In this document: positions 33,736 to 47,088 of the stretch, piece after piece
Layout: each line of letters opens with the position of its first letter
Numbering within the stretch: position 1 is the first letter of the stretch
The notes under the pieces: generated by a model
The model's input: the letters and a program-made list of their open reading frames with translations, nothing else
Told to the model about the DNA's origin: nothing
The model's database searches: none
Translations under genes and position numbers: made by a program
Assembly (NCBI GenBank): GCA_030737835.1
Contig: CM060853.1
Coordinates: forward strand, 9,260,134 to 9,324,133
Direction of reading: 5' to 3'
DNA: 64,000 nucleotides
From: Acorus gramineus
Lineage: Eukaryota; Streptophyta; Magnoliopsida; Acorales; Acoraceae

Positions 33736-34606
33736 TGGGTGTGGGTGGGTTGATGAGATTTTGATTAGTTATTCCAATCTTGGTAACCTAATTTTTCATC
33801 TACCCATTTGTGTTTAATTTAGTTTTATACGATTTTATACGATTTGACAGTTTTTATGTTTGCATGAAGTTGTTTTTAAATTCATGCAATCTAACAGTTT
33901 TACTATACATACATCTACATAATAAATTCAAATAAATAGTGTCAAAAGTTACAATTTTCAAATTAGTTTTAAACCCGGCTATGCATAAAATCAGTTTTGT
34001 AATTCTGCTACCAAACGATCTGTGAGGTATTCTGTAGCCCTATCTGTAACTTAAAAATGATTTCTCTATTTTTTTTTTTTTTTTTTTTGAAGAATGGTGC
34101 AATCTTTTGTTTGATCTTTTGACTATTGTTGTGTATATTATGATAATGCAACAGTATATACTTCACTAATACATTATATAAATTTGTAACATTTGTTAAC
34201 TTTTTTTTTTTTTTTTTTAAAGTACATACTTAATTTTTTATAACAATTACTTTAATTTAGGAGTGAATTTTTTCTTTTTAAAAATGAAAAACAATGAGAG
34301 CTGCGGAAAGGCTGTACATAAGGTTAGACATATCATTTTTTATATATTATGTTTTATGAAAATCATGTTTAAATCCAAACTCATTTCTAAACATTCAATG
34401 ACAAATTAATTTTTAGTTATAAAAAAATTTCTTTTGAAATATATTTTTCAAAAGCTATTTTAAATAATATTAATAACTCATTTTTTGAATGATGCCTTTA
34501 TTTATGGATATAAAAAATCGCATTTATGTTGTAAAAAAAAAAAAAAAAAATCAAATTTTCTCAACCGTCAAACTTTTCAAGGTTCATATGTTGCCAAATT
34601 TGACAC
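33736..34606. other. AT-rich intergenic; nothing recognised
   Basis: Several T runs (near 34070, 34202 and 34921 beyond) and an A17 run. No coding frame or structured RNA is supported up to the left target duplication of the CACTA element. Confidence 0.4.
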
Positions 34607-35718
34607 ACACACTACAAAAAAAAGAGCCTTTAGCGACGGCCAGCACTGTCGCTAAAGGATACAAAATTCGTCGCTATTAGATTTACCAACGGCCAGGTTG
34701 ACCGTTGGAAGTCGTCGCTAAACATCTCGTCGCTAATAACAACACCGACGGCCTCGGCCGTCGCTAATAAGGAAAACCGGATTACCATCAAAGTAACCAT
34801 AGTTAACTATGAGTAGCTTTACCGACGGTCGTGGCCGTCGCTAAAAGTGCCCAACAGTTTTACTTTGCCTGTTTTGTCATGCCTTTTCTAACGGAGAGAG
34901 ACCGTCGCTAATGTTTTTTTTTTTTTTTTTTATTTATTTACTTTTTTTTATCAAAATTTGCATTGAAATAGTTCAAAAGGTCATTCAACATCATTTTCTT
35001 AAATATTTCATTCACGATCATAATTTAAGAATTCTTGAATTCACCAAATTTAAATAAAACATCTTCATAATTTATATAATAACATAACTACATTAAAATA
35101 TTCTTTACAACTCTAATGAAAAGCTACTCCTCCATTGAAGTTTTTTTTTTCCATAAAGAATGTTCTTTGTTTGAGCCTCCACTTCCTTGCAACTCTCCTA
35201 TGACGTCGACTTTCCATAGAGGATTGTGCTTCAGCCCTGTATAAAAAACATTGCATATGTTGAAATATAATCAAGTAATGGATAGTGTGTTCAGTTCAAA
35301 AACAAAAAAAAATTTGGAATTCAACTTCATTGCATAGACTACATATTGTCTGTCATTCGGGGTCTATAAACATCCACATCAATAGTCTTGGAACGTGAAC
35401 TGTTAATGTTTTCTAACTGATAAATAAAAAAAGATAATCTTCCACCAATGATATCACTCAACTATAGCATTGTATTACTAAAACCTACTAAATATACTCC
35501 TTCAACATATTTTATTTTAACAAGCAAATAAAACCTATTGTGATAGTCAAAATACAATAAGACGTACACACTCAGAATTACACAACATTTCAAACTAAAT
35601 GAACATTAGATCAAATAAAAATGAAACAAACCTTCATGAAGTTGCCTCTCTTCTTATGAACAATAAGGCCTCATACTATATACTTCTAATCAAAAGACCG
35701 CTCCACTAACTACATAAA

Positions 35719-35911
35719 CATCAAATTGCAATGATAGTTATCTCAATAAATTCTATAAAAAAACAAATCCCAACAATAAATGGAATTCATATGATGAACA
35801 ATTCATAGAACAATTAACCAATAAAAAAATCGAAAAAACAAGACCCAGATGAAATCCCACAAATTAAATCCCAAAATTAATTTTAATAAGTCTGCCAAAA
35901 CTCACCTAAAA
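35719..35911. repeat. Internal direct repeat of the CACTA element, copy 1
   Basis: Starts CATCAAATTGCAATGATAG and ends CCAAAACTCACCTAAAA; nearly the same as 37119-37314 except for a few substitutions and small indels. Both share ATTCATATGATGAACAATTC. Confidence 0.85.
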
Positions 35912-37118
35912 GAATTAATCTATAAAAAATTGTAAAAATGAAATATTTCTAATTGATGGACACGTTGACGAGTCCATCCAATTACTGATAGAGATTTTAC
36001 ATACATTTTCTCGTGATAGGAATAACAATTTAGTATAGTTTAACTAACACAGTGACTCCTTTAATTCAATATGAATATATCAAACCTGGATAAATCAGAC
36101 ATGGAGTTCTCTTGTAACATTAATTTCATCCTACTTCACATAAGTCGGAAAGACCAAATATGTTTCTGTATAAGTTTTTCAGATATTCTACATATGCGAT
36201 TAGATTATCTCAGGGAGCTAAGTAACTTCAACATTATAAGAGGCCTTTGCCCACAAACACATTGATAAATTATAAAAAAAAAAAATCAAAAGGACACCTT
36301 TAATTTTTAAATGTCTAACTAATTAGAAAGTTATATTATTCAGAAAAATATATAATATGAATCAACACAACCACAAAAACATACATGCCATCATTTACAC
36401 AATATCTGTGTCTCCCTCCAATCAAAACATTTATTATCTGCAATGAATAAGATTTAATCTTCTCCTTGCTTTTATTTCTTTTATCCTTCTAAATTTCTAT
36501 TCTCCCTTTTTTACCTTACTTTTGAGGCAAGATTTAGACTACTGTAATCTATTGATGAGTTATATAGTTCACCATTTCCTCAAAAAAAAAAAAAAAAAAA
36601 AAATGAATAAGATTCAATCAAACTCCAAACACAAAAAACCCACCATTCCATCAAAATATTAGAAAACAATCAGTTCCAAAATGCTACCAAGTAAGAATAA
36701 CTCAATTGATAAAACTTCAAAATAACACCTTACATAATCTCAAAACTTACAATCCAACAAGAACGAGAGAACCTAATTGAAGAAAACAAAGGGGCAGCAT
36801 CTCCTTATCTTCAATAGATCCAAACAACCCAAAACAACCACTTAAAAGGCAAACCAAAACAACCCATGGAAGAAAATCGAAAGTAAAAGATACCGATATA
36901 GCAAAAACACGAACAAACCATTATATTATAGAATTGAAGATCGACATGATTAGCTAACAAAGGCACCAGCTTTAATCATTCACAACCAAAAAAACATGAA
37001 CCCATTGAATTTGACAACATGAATCTAGTGTTATCGAATTTTGCAGTCTGAAATCCGTGAAATGGAGACTTACAAGTTACAACCGATAGATTGCGATTGC
37101 TGTGAAGCTCTCTGAAAA

Positions 37119-37314
37119 CATCAAATTACAGTGATAGTTATCTCAATAAATTCTATAAAAAAACAAATCCCAACAATAAAAGGAATTCATATGATGAACA
37201 ATTCATAAAACAATTAACCCATCAACAAAAAATTGAAAAAACAAGACTCGAATGAAATCCCACAAATTAAATCCCAAAATTAATTTTAATAAATTGGCCA
37301 AAACTCACCTAAAA
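37119..37314. repeat. Internal direct repeat of the CACTA element, copy 2
   Basis: Second copy, in the same orientation 1.4 kb away, starting CATCAAATTACAGTGATAG and ending CCAAAACTCACCTAAAA. Confidence 0.85.
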
Positions 37315-38067
37315 AAACCCAAATAAGGGACAAACCACAAAAAAATTAATCTATAAAAAAAACAATACCCAAATGAAATTTAAATCAGAAATCCTAAAAT
37401 TAAACTTTAAAAAATGAGGACAACTAACCTAACAATCCATGAAGTAGATCGGAGAAAAAGATTGGGCGATGGTTTGAGTGGCGGATAGGGCCAGGCAAGG
37501 GCGTCTCGGGATTATGGTATTGGCGGCGGATCAGGCGTGGCGGAGACAGATAGGGAAGAGGCGGCGGCGGATTGTGTGAGACGACGACAGATCGAGCAAG
37601 GCATGGGGGTAAAAAGTGAAGGCGGCGGATCGAGCAAGGCAAGGGGGTTAAAAGTGAGAAGGTGTAACCGTTAGGGTTAGAGAAAAAAAAATATCGGGGT
37701 AAATTTATTTCTTAACCCACACTATTAGCGACGGCCAGGATACAACCGTCGGTATTGGTTGTATCAACGACGGCCTCGGCCATTGGTATTGACATAAACG
37801 GAATTACATTGAGTTAGTGACATCCCTACAGCGACGACCACAGATTGACCGTCGGTAATGGTACGTTTTGCGACGGCCATGACCGTCACTAATCCACACA
37901 CCCGTATGGTGTGGATATTCTGAGGCATTTTTAGCGACGGTCGGTTTCTGACCGTCGGTAATACTCTTATTAATCGTTAAATTCAGTTTAGGATTCATAT
38001 TAGCGACGGCTTTTGTATAGGCCGTCGGTAATGAGCATCGGTAAAGATTAATTTTCTTATAGTGACA

Positions 38068-39790
38068 TGTGACTTATATAATTATACTATAAAATTCTTT
38101 TGGATAATGTTGGGACAATTTTATGTGTAACCCTTCATATGCTTTTCATGTAAATTATATATTTTTTCCCTCGTGAAATGTATACTTCACTTCACGAAAT
38201 CAGTTTTCTATAAATTGTATATATATTCCCTTATCCAAAAAGACATGATATTCTGTTTAGAATGATCACTTGATCACTAGAGTATAAATGATTATGTTTG
38301 AAAAAAATTTAGATCTTTGAATGTGATTTATTAATTTTTACAATGAATAGCTTGTGAAACTGTTCATATATATCTTAGTTATGATGAAATTAGCTCTTTT
38401 TAAATAAATACAAATTATAATTTATAAAGTGGATACAGAGTTGGTTAGCAAACCTCAATGTCAAGCTCGGATAATAAAATATTTAAATACTTTTTTTTGT
38501 ATTATTTATTAAAAAATCAAATGAACTCCCTGTTAAATATTTGCTAACAAGCATGTGAGGGAACATCAATATATCTTTTTTTGTTGTCACTGCATCACGT
38601 GACATAACTTTTGCATTCATTGTCTGATAACCTTGTTCACTTTATTTTTTACTACACATGGTGCCAACATCTTCCCCTTTGGAAAGTCAATGATAATTAT
38701 CTGCAGACCTATTCAATCACCAAAAAGCATTTGAGATAGCTTCCTTGAGAAATATCAAGTGATTCAATACCACCACAACTATCTAAAGTCTAAAAAATAT
38801 TTTAGACTTTAAAATGGCTTACTCTGAAAATTATCAGATACATCAGATTAGTTGATGCCTTAAATGAAAATTTAAAATGGATTGCTTATTGATTACATCT
38901 AATAAAATATTTTAATAGTTTTTAAGATTAGATCACGAATAAAACAAATCCTTATAAAATAGGATCATATAAAATAAAAAATGGATATACTAACATTAAA
39001 AAGAAAACAAAATATCTAAAAATAAAACAAAAACAAATCCCACTAATTAATGTAGAAATAAAATATTATTTTTTGGGATTTTGTAGCTCTCTAAAAATGT
39101 GACCGAACATCGCCCATGATCAAGACTAATCTTATTCATATCTCAGTATTTTTCTAATAAGTTATATATCGGTTTAATCGATATATTATATATATCTCGT
39201 TGAATATTTGTTATGGTAAGTTAGACCTTGATATTATATTTCCTCTATTATCTCATTCACATTATCTATTTATTATTTTTTGATTTCTTATTATACCTAT
39301 TAAATATTGTTTACATAAGATCGATAGAGGTCATAACAACATTCAAATCTTGAATTATAAAAATACCCCTTGTATAGTGAAAATGTGAAATGATTTGGAT
39401 TTAAATCTTGTTAGAGGGAGATTTGATAAACAAAAATAAATTTTTTAATTTTTTTTTATATAATAAACAAAAATAGTTAGCAATGAAAAAAAAATAATTC
39501 AAATTGAATTTTTAAAATGTTTTCCATACTATTTGCATGGCCCCACATGTTTATGCAAAACAAGTGCCTCGCACGTGTTAGATGTTGGACAAGTAGTAAG
39601 GACTTTTCCGTAATTTTACCTTTCCAAAAAAACGAGAAGTCAATGACAATTAGAGACCAATAAAGGCAGGATAAAGTCTAGAAATCCGTGCAATTTTTTT
39701 AATTTCCGACGTGTCAATTTCGATGACTGCCACGTAGACAATCACCGAACAGTTTATCTAACCGTAAAAAGCGCGGGACCAGAGTTCCAG
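38068..39790. other. AT-rich intergenic; nothing recognised
   Basis: No supported coding frame, tRNA or clear repeat pair. Composition becomes more balanced after 39580, approaching the promoter of the bZIP-like gene. Confidence 0.5.
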
Positions 39791-41604
39791 CTGGCCCAGT
39801 CCGTCCTTCACGGCGTGTCTTCGCTTTCTATACACCCTCTCTTCTCCTCCGCCAATCCCGACTTCCGTTCATTAATCTGAACCGTTAATTCAGAGATTAC
39901 AATTGCTCTTAATCACACTCGCGTTTCATGTGAACTCCTCCGTCAACCACTTGAGGGGACACGATTTCCGACACGATATTTCGTTTGGACCCCCAAAGTA
40001 TCGATAAATTGACGAGTTTTTGACGATTTCTCTTCAAAGACCTCCCTCTCCGTCTCTCTCTCTCTCTCTCTCTCTGTTTTTTTCACCTCTCGCAAAACCT
40101 AAAAAATCTTTCTTTGTTGGTTTCGGAGTTCTGAAGGAGGGCAGACAGAGGAGACGAGGAGGAATCGACGGTCAGGATCTCGGTATGGATTGAAATTTGT
40201 TTTTTGATTGATTTTTTGGGATTTTTTTTACAAGGTTTGAATGGATTTCGTTCAGGACTTCATCAAAATTTGATTTTGAGCTTGGTTTTGAGGTTTTCGC
40301 TTCATTGGGTGTCTGAATCTATGTTTTGTTTCTGATCTTTAGATTGTATTTGTTTTTTGGTTTGTTTCAAATGCACTGAACGATATTAACGTTATGATGA
40401 GCTGACTCTGGGTAAATCTATTATGCTTTTTGTGTTTTTCATGATTTGGGTTTCTAAATATTGTGATTTTGAGAAATCCCAAATAAAAAAAATTGCATCT
40501 TTTTCTCTCAAATTATTGCATCTTGGTTTCTATGTTTGCGTGTGCATTGTCGTGGATTTTGGTTTTGATTATGAAAGCAAATCTGATATGGGTTGATTAT
40601 GATTGTGTCATCTTCTTGTGGAATGAAATGACGTTTCCATAAACATAGTGATAAATGCGTAGTTTGTTACAGATTCAATAATATGTTACTTTCATGAAGT
40701 AGTTGATATGTTTTTTTTTTTTTCATGAATAGAAGAGGTGGCACAAATATGTTTTTATGGACAATATTCTAATCATATATTCAGATAGGGGTATTTTATT
40801 TTATTTTTAATTTTTTGTCTTGGAGGAGATGATGCAACCAGAAAGGTTTGTAGTAGCTAATTTAGGCCATTCTGTGTATGGAAACATATTTTGACCTAGT
40901 GAGGGGAAAGAAAGTTTCCTTCAGTTTTATGTTAAATCAAATCAATATGGAGTTTGATGGTTGTTCGTTTAGACTAGTAGATCAGTCGATTTTTGGTACA
41001 TATCTGTGTGTGTGGAGGGGTGGATGGAGGTTTGGAACTATTTGGGAAAATTGGAGGAGAGTATGTTGTGGTGATATATGTTTGTATAATGTGGAGGTGA
41101 TTAAGTTTGTGGAGGTTTATTCTTTTTATCGTTTATTCTTGTGTGCTTGTTTTTGTATTTGGTGTGTTGATGTTCATTTGGTGCTCCAAGTTGTATTGGC
41201 CTATTTAAATTCATTTGCAACTAAAGCCTTGCCCTTTTATTCGACATGGAGATCATTGCAGTTCATTTATCTTGCATGCATTTGTAACTTGGGTGTCGTT
41301 GTATTTGGTCCTTTTTGCAGTCACTTTTGCAGACCGCCACGTCTCTGACATAGCATATGAAATCACCTAACATGGTATCACCATATACTCTATTACAAAA
41401 AATGTAAAGATATATATACATTCAATTCATACTAGTATGTACATAATTTTTAATTAAAAATTGTATTTCATTAGTCAAATATGTATTTAAAAACAAATCA
41501 AAAGTGACTGCAAAAAGGGCAGATCATAACATTCTCCTTACAATGATCTTCTTCGCATATTTGTTTCTTATTCTTTCTTTTTTTTCATATGTTGTCCTCC
41601 CCAG
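39791..41604 (+). promoter_or_regulatory. Promoter, 5' UTR exon and leader intron of the bZIP-like gene
   Basis: A CTATACA at 39828-39834 could serve as TATA box. A CT-rich leader with (TC)n at 40056-40074 follows. The non-coding first exon ends at 40182 (CTCG, then donor GTATGG) and the acceptor CCCCAG ends at 41604, eleven bases before the start codon. The 1.4 kb leader intron contains a 156-codon frame (40878-41348) that I take as chance. Confidence 0.6.
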
Positions 41605-41615
41605 GTTTTTCTTCC

Positions 41616-44320
41616 ATGGCGAATGTGAAAGGAGCGACAAACTATAGAAACTCATCACACCCTGGAAAGCAGTCTTTTCTTCCTCCAAAAAGCCCATTCC
41701 CTTGTGTTTCCTCAAATTACACAGACTATGGCACTGTCTCTAATCCTCCTATCGGAGCCAAAGGTATTCCGAGACCTAGAGAGGGGAATAGATGTCATCA
41801 GCGTACGTCCTCAGAGAGCTTTCTCATTGAGGAACAGCCCTCTTGGCTTGATGACCTCCTCAATGAACCAGAGACACCTGTGAAAAGAGGGGCTCATAGG
41901 CGTTCCTCGAGTGATTCTTTTGCATATTTGGATGCATCTAACTTTTCTCCTAACTTTGAGAGTGCAGTTCAGGATGAATACAATAATAGAATAATAGCAT
42001 CTGTACCTTCGTGGGGTCCCCAAGAACCACATGCTTCTTTTTTCTCGGAACCAAATTCATTTGGAAGGGCACATATCAGGGGTTGGGAGTCATCTTTGAG
42101 GGACAATAATCTACGTAAAAGCTCGGGATCATTGTGTGGATTTGGGGAACCACTGGATGCTCTTCAATCTGCTGGAATTGAAAAGCAAGACCAAGGTGAA
42201 CATGTTCCTTATGATTCCAAGAGTTTGTCTGAGAGGAGGGACTTCTCTTATGCCAAACATCCTCAATCAGAGACTGATCCAAAACGAGCTAAACAGTAAG
42301 CCTTCTTATTGTTTATTTCATTTTTTTGTTAAATGTTCTAGTACATTTAAAGCTGATTAATTATGTTGCATATGATGGATGTGTTTTTACTTTTATGGAA
42401 AAGAGAAAATTGTTTTGTATGATCGAATTTGTTTATGATTGACAGCTTAATTTTCTAAAATTAACTTTGTTGGATTGTTAGTAGAAGGTTAAATTTTTTC
42501 CCATGATCTCATCCTTAAATGTCATCTTCAATTATTCAAGCACTATTCAGTAATTACAAGGCGTATTCCTTTATTGAACCACCTCTTTCGGGTTGATACT
42601 TAGTAGGGGTAACCCTTCTTCATTAACGGGTCCTGAGTTCAAGTTTTTCTCCTCTAAATAGGAGAGTATTTAACCAGGGGAAAAAAAAAACCAAAAATTA
42701 CACTTACCTTACCTAAAGAAAAATGTATATTCCTTTTATCATCCTGTCCCAGACTTTTCTTTTTTATTCTTAATATTTTCATTTCTTGAACTCATCGATT
42801 TCTTGAGGTTATCTAGTCTCAACAAGCTATAAGGCATCTTGGTTTTATTTCTAATGGAATTTTAAGATTAAGCGATCAGTGGAATTTATGGTGGATTCTT
42901 CTAATACAGATATTGTTCACTCCACTAATGAATATTCTAATCAGTATATTCCTTAAATAGCGTAATACAGTCTCTATGTTTAATTTAAAGACTTACAATT
43001 ACATATTCACTGATTGGGAAAGGCGCTGATTTGGAATGAAACAGAAAATATTTTCACCTATCCTAGTTTGTTGGTTGCTTCGAGTATATAGGTCTTACTC
43101 ATCCTCGCAAATGATTCCATGCAGACAATTTGCTCAGCGGTCCCGTGTCCGGAAGCTTCAATACATAGCTGAACTAGAAAGGACTGTCCATGCTTTACAG
43201 GCAAGTGTAGACTGATTACATATTTATCGTGCAAATGCATAGATAATTTATTTTACAGCATTAACTGCTGACATGCTGCTTGGTATTCTTTAATAGGCAG
43301 AAGGATCTGAAGTTTCAGCTGAACTGGCATTTCTGGATGAACAGAATATCATACTGAACCTGGAAAATAAAACTCTGAAACAGCGGTTAGACAGCCTTGC
43401 CCAGGAGCAATGTTTAAAATTTCGTAAGTAATTTTTGGTTTTGTTTTTTTATATAATTATTTCGCATGTACATACTCATGTGGAGATGTGGTGCTTGTTT
43501 AATTAATTCGTATTGCCTTTGGGCAATGATGGAGCATGGAAATGGATATGGACACAACATGATACAAACACAATGTTATGGAAAATCTTGAAAAACTAGG
43601 ACAGAGACATGGCAAAGATAGAGAGAGAGATTATATTATGATTATTTAAAAAAATGAGCACACATTCATAAAGTTGGCATAACATGTAAGAATAAACCTT
43701 ACAATAGTTATCAAGAAAAAAAGTTACAATGTCCTCCATAGGTTTCATGTGTCCCTGTCGTGTCTATATTGTGCCCCATGAGTGCCTGAAATTTTTTTTT
43801 TAAAAAAACAAGTATGGGACCTGTTCAACATGTGTCCTACTTGTATGTGTGTCGTGTCCCATGTCCAATTTGTGTTGGACACTCGCACAGCAATTTCATT
43901 GAAGTGTCCATGTTTCCTAACTGAAAAACACTCATGAAATGTATTATAACTGTTACCCAGCTTTGTATGATAATTAAATTAATCTGCATTTGAGATGCCA
44001 GAAAGGGCTGATCATTTGATGGTTGTGGTTCCTCCCCATCAGTCACACAATGTAGATGCTTTTATTTTTTTAAATGCTAACTTTATAAACATGGTGATGC
44101 AGTCCAACAGGAGATGCTGGAAAGGGAGATCGCCCGTCTCCGAGCGCTCTATCAGCAGCAGCAACTGCACCAGCAACAGCAACAATCACCACAGCAACCA
44201 CGGCCCAACCACACCCGCAGCAGCAGTAGAGACCTCGATTCGCAGTTCGCGAACCTCTCTCTCAACTACAGCGAGGCTGGTTCGGGCCGAGACCCTGTCA
44301 ATGGCGCCCTTCGCATTTGA
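41616..44320 (+). CDS. bZIP-like protein of the At4g06598 type
   Basis: Exons 41616-42295, 43125-43200, 43297-43423 and 44103-44320 give 366 residues. The N-terminal part carries the conserved blocks LLPPKSPFP-like (FLPPKSPFPCVSS), QRTSSESFLIEEQPSWLDDL and RGAHRRSSSDSFAYLD, Ser-rich and likely phosphorylated. The basic region is short: KRAKQQFAQRSRVRKLQYIA, with Lys where canonical bZIPs have the invariant Asn. A long leucine-zipper coiled coil follows (about residues 235-310), then a Gln-rich stretch and the tail SSRDLDSQFANLSL. The family is annotated as uncharacterised. It is probably nuclear, but DNA binding is doubtful without Asn and it may act by dimerising with group E bZIPs. Intron 2 (43201-43296) has a GC donor. 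Confidence 0.92.
43540..43930. repeat. Dispersed GTGTCC-type repeat in the bZIP-like gene's last intron
   Basis: Shares ATGATACAAACAC and AAATCTTGAAAAACTAGGAC with 26640-26780. It then continues with GTGTCCCTGTCGTGTC, GTGTCGTGTCCCATGTCC and GTGTTGGACACTCGCACAGC, a typical word set of this repeat class. Confidence 0.6.
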
Positions 44321-44679
44321 TGCATTGAAAGGGTTCTCTTGGCGTTTATTATTCGAAGGTGAAATAACATAACTGGATCATCTCTTTTGGTTTTCCATAA
44401 TTTTCTTCTGCTGTGATAACGAGCACCTGGTGGGTCATTCTTCTTCTCTGGCTGTTGCACATTGATGGCCAATGTGACTCATCTGAGGTGATTAGGAGCT
44501 CTGTTGTAATCTTTCTTTGTTGTAATTTATCAGAATACTTGTTACTCTAATCGAATTTCTTTGGTCATCTATTTATAACCATTCTGGTCTCTTTTGACCT
44601 GGAGGATGAAACTTCTTGGAGGATGGAGGTGCATGACTCTATCTGGGTTTAGTTTGTTATATGCCCACTTTAATTACAA

Positions 44680-45660
44680 ATATTTTACAGAACACAATAC
44701 AAAAACACAATAGCACTACATACATTTGTAAGTGAATTCAATGCACCCAAAATTATTATAGATACAATCTTAAAGTTTCGTTAAAATAGATATACTAATT
44801 GTTTGAATTATAACGTTTTCTTCCTATTCTAATAAAATCAATCGTTGTCTCAGTCTTACTCCTCTTGATGTCCTCTTGGATGAAAAAAAAATTCTCTGAA
44901 AAATCATTGAACTAGATATTCAATGTAATTCATAACGAAGAACGTGTTATCCAATTAAATTAAAAATACAATAATCAGTCAAACACTTAAATAAATTTTC
45001 ATTTAGGAATATGAACAAAATTAGTAATAGCAAGAATCCGAGCTAGAAATATACGAGCAACTGCAATATTTTTGTGGAAGTATTTCTTGATCTATGTAAT
45101 TAACAATTACAGAAATTAAAACATTACATAACCAATTAAAAAAAGTGTCAATGTAATTAGCCTAAGAACATATAATTTTATAGAAATGTAATAACTAATT
45201 ACAGTAATTTAATATCAATTTACATATATGTAAATGATCAATTACAGAAACTTTATAAACAATTACAGAATATAATAAATGATTTATATGAATTATTAAT
45301 ATAACATCAGAAACTATATCATTATATAATGTAGGCCAATGTAACAACTACAATATAAAAACTACCAATGTAATACCCAATTACAATAGAAACTGTCATT
45401 TACATAACATCTATAACAAAAACTACCAATATAATGCCCAATAACATAAACTACCATTTATATAACAAAACTGTAATATCATCTATCATTCTTATAACAA
45501 TTACAACAGAAATTATAAAAAATATAATTTACAAAACCAATATGTGATATTATATATAGAACTAAACTAAGGACATATAAATTATAAAAATGTATTGGCC
45601 ACTTACATAAATGTAATGATCGGTTACAAAAATATAATACCAATTTACAAAAGGTGGTAG
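44680..45660. repeat. AT-rich degenerate simple-repeat region
   Basis: From about 44930 to 45660 the sequence keeps returning to AATTACAGAAAC, ACTACCAATGTAAT, ATAACAAAACTG and similar words at irregular spacing, with no open frame. It separates the bZIP-like gene from the SNAPc gene. It looks like a decayed minisatellite or a repeat interior. Confidence 0.45.
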
Positions 45661-45822
45661 TTTAAGAATAAAAGTTTAAGGATAGAATAAAAATTAAAAA
45701 CTTGATGAAGGGGCATTTGAACAATTCACCTGAAAACAAAACTAAAACCTAACCGCCGAAATCCGCCAAATCCAAAACCCAAAACACTTTGAAAAACATA
45801 AACCCTAGAGAGAGAGAGAGAG

Positions 45823-47055
45823 ATGAAAATGGTGGAATATCGATCCGAGGAGGGGGAGAACAGCCGGAGCTACCCCCGCGGAGGTCCGATCTACGATCCC
45901 GGCCTCGTTGGCCCGATCACGTCCGTCCTTAGATTCCAGGCGGAGGTCCTCCAGGAACTAAAGGCGGGTCCTTTTGTTTGTTTTGTTTAGGTTTTCGTTT
46001 CTGAATCTGTTCTCGAACCTCTCCTAATCGATTTCCTCTTCCGGTGCTGTGTTTGCAGGGTTTGGAAGCCGAGTTGTGCATCGATTCGACTCCGTCGTTT
46101 GACGATGAGCTCTCGTAAGTTTGGTTCATATTTCGTCGTCCAATCCTTCCTAATTCACATTTTTGTTGAAAAATTTGTAATTCTTTACATAAGGTTTCAG
46201 AAAATACCGGATCCCACCTACACAAGAAAATTGTTGATAAAAATCCATTTTTTCGATGATCTGTGGTTCAATTAATCAGTTGAAAATTCTTGAAATTGAA
46301 TAGCTATTCAGGGAATTGAAGAGGATAGAGTTAGAATTTCTATACCTTTCTCGGAGTACCGATGGATCATTTACATTAGACAACACTAAAGATTACGTAA
46401 CCTGGATAAGCCTATTTGAGATTGTTTTGCTTGGATAGCTCTGCAGTGGTAAAGTGATCTATACCTTATGAGTAATTCTTAGTCATGCTCGCCAATGATT
46501 TTTTGATTCTACATTGAATTTATATATACAAGTCTTGATCAATTTTACATTTTTAAAATTAGATATGTGGATTCATGGGTTGTATCATATATGCTGCTGA
46601 AACGCTGATGATGATTCTCTGGTTACCTTGTTGGATGTTTGAATTATACAATTTGGTGCTGATTTTGATTTCACTGTTGTATTTTTGTAGGGTTGATGAG
46701 CTTAGAATATTTACAGAGGAGGAATTGGTGGAAAAGGCTCTAAAAGTAGCTTTCGAGGTACCCTTTCATTGGTGTTATTCTTTCATTGTTTTTACAGGAT
46801 GCTTGGTGTTGTTCTTTCATTGTTTAATTGCATTGTGTTTTTTTCACTGAAGAATGAGGATGATGTGGATAAATCATCTCTGCTTCTGGAACACTCTAAC
46901 GAAAGGTAAGAATTACCTTTGAGATATGTTTTAATGGAGAAAAAATTGATATATTTGAAGATTCTCTATTTCTTTTTTCCCCTTTTATTACACCTTATAT
47001 AAATCATGTGATATCTAGGAACACGGGATTCATTTGTGTTGACAACCTTGCACAT

Positions 47056-47088
<33 letters not shown>

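Larger units (their letters stand above)
34610..38064. mobile_element. Non-autonomous CACTA (En/Spm) element with both ends and ACA target duplication
   Basis: The left end is CACTACAAAAAAAAG; the complement of the right end is CACTATAAGAAAATTAATC. ACA flanks both sides (34607-34609, 38065-38067), the 3 bp duplication expected for CACTA elements. Subterminal regions (34630-34920 and 37728-38045) are packed with TTAGCGACGG, GTCGCTAA and ACCGTCGGTAAT motifs in both orientations, the usual subterminal binding-site arrays. The 3455 bp element has no TNP2 or TNPD-like frame. The 72-codon minus frame at 37424-37642 lies in a GC-rich patch and is not recognised. Internal direct copies of about 195 bp are listed separately. 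Confidence 0.9.

Noticed and set aside
40878..41348. 156-codon plus-strand frame in the leader intron of the bZIP-like gene
   Set aside because: Composition is Trp, Cys and Phe-rich, as expected from T- and G-rich intron DNA; no domain or splice support, and it lies inside an intron inferred from good donor and acceptor sites.
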